Source: an uncultured bacterium
Lineage (GTDB): Bacteria; Desulfobacterota; Desulfobulbia; Desulfobulbales; Desulfobulbaceae
Length of the DNA stretch: 7,066 nt
Direction of reading: 5' to 3'
Assembly (NCBI GenBank): GCA_903842475.1
Contig: CAIMMA010000765.1
Location: forward strand, 1-7,066
Under the pieces are notes generated by a model that made no database searches, was not told the DNA's origin, and saw only the letters and a program-made list of their open reading frames with translations. This document shows, piece by piece, positions 6,977 to 7,066 of the stretch (positions within the stretch are counted from its first letter, which is position 1; each line of letters begins with the position of its first letter). A program made the translations under genes and the position numbers.

Positions 6977-7066
6977 ATGGCAGCAATACGAAGAAGTCTT
7001 GATGTGATTACCGAGCAGTACAGTGTGTTTGAAAAAAATCAGGTGCTGACCCACGAGCAGCTCAAC
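6977..7066 (+). CDS. Conserved eCIS-cluster protein of unknown function, 3'-partial
   Basis: Only the first 30 codons are present; the frame is open to the right edge. The start is supported by a GAGGG site and by continuing codon usage like that of the neighbours. The N-terminus contains VITEQYSVFEKNQVLTHEQL (residues 10-29). I recall this 'EQYxVFExxQVLTHEQLN' type of start from long uncharacterised proteins encoded next to Afp12-like genes in eCIS clusters, but I cannot name a function or domain. Its place directly after two baseplate genes on the same strand suggests a structural or assembly part of the particle. A fibre-related or baseplate accessory protein are the obvious candidates. 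Confidence 0.7.
   Translation, partial: MAAIRRSLDVITEQYSVFEKNQVLTHEQLN

Noticed and set aside
1..7066. Type VI secretion or phage-tail prophage instead of eCIS
   Set aside because: VgrG, PAAR and gp25 fit all three, but the two large baseplate proteins carry eCIS-type motifs and no Tss, capsid, portal or lysis gene is visible. It cannot be fully excluded without flanking sequence.
1..7066. tRNA, rRNA, CRISPR, insertion sequence, attachment site or internal promoter
   Set aside because: Nearly all bases lie in coding sequence, gaps are at most 76 bases, and I saw no spaced repeats, terminal inverted repeats or convincing -35/-10 pairs.

Overview
The window is a stretch of a structural gene cluster for a contractile injection system, seen from the end of the spike gene to the start of a further conserved gene. 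All genes lie on the + strand and are separated by at most 76 bases, so they look like one operon. The best match is an extracellular contractile injection system (eCIS; the Afp/PVC/MAC/AlgoCIS group of phage-tail-like particles) rather than a type VI secretion system or a prophage. VgrG-, PAAR- and gp25-type proteins occur in all three, but the two very large baseplate proteins that follow have sequence hallmarks I associate with Afp11- and Afp12-like proteins. No Tss, capsid or lysis gene is visible. The assignments rest on remembered family motifs, not on searches.

Layout: 3-329 is the C-terminal end of a VgrG/gp5-like spike (Afp8-like), cut by the window edge. 348-626 is a small PAAR spike-tip protein (Afp10-like). 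678-1169 is a gp25-like baseplate wedge protein (Afp9-like). 1162-4257 is a baseplate J-like wedge protein (Afp11-like) whose reading frame is interrupted by one in-frame TGA at 1222-1224. 4306-6900 is a second large baseplate protein (Afp12-like). 6977-7066 is the first 30 codons of another gene that continues past the edge. Together they would form the particle's needle tip (spike and PAAR) and the surrounding baseplate wedges that trigger sheath contraction. Tube, sheath, tape measure, ATPase, fibres and effectors must lie outside the window.

The DNA is GC-rich by eye, with GC-rich third positions, and uses ordinary bacterial starts and Shine-Dalgarno sites. TAA and TGA both end genes, so the standard code applies. 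This suits a Gram-negative proteobacterium, perhaps an environmental deltaproteobacterial lineage, but the sequence does not fix the taxon.

The observation most worth checking is the TGA at the start of the J-like gene. The 20 codons before it begin with an ATG that overlaps the gp25 stop, are in the same frame, and read like the family's normal N-terminus. The stop falls where an arginine is usually found, one C-to-T change from CGA. This is a sequencing error, a recent nonsense mutation, or a real split with translational restart at the adjoining TGAATG.
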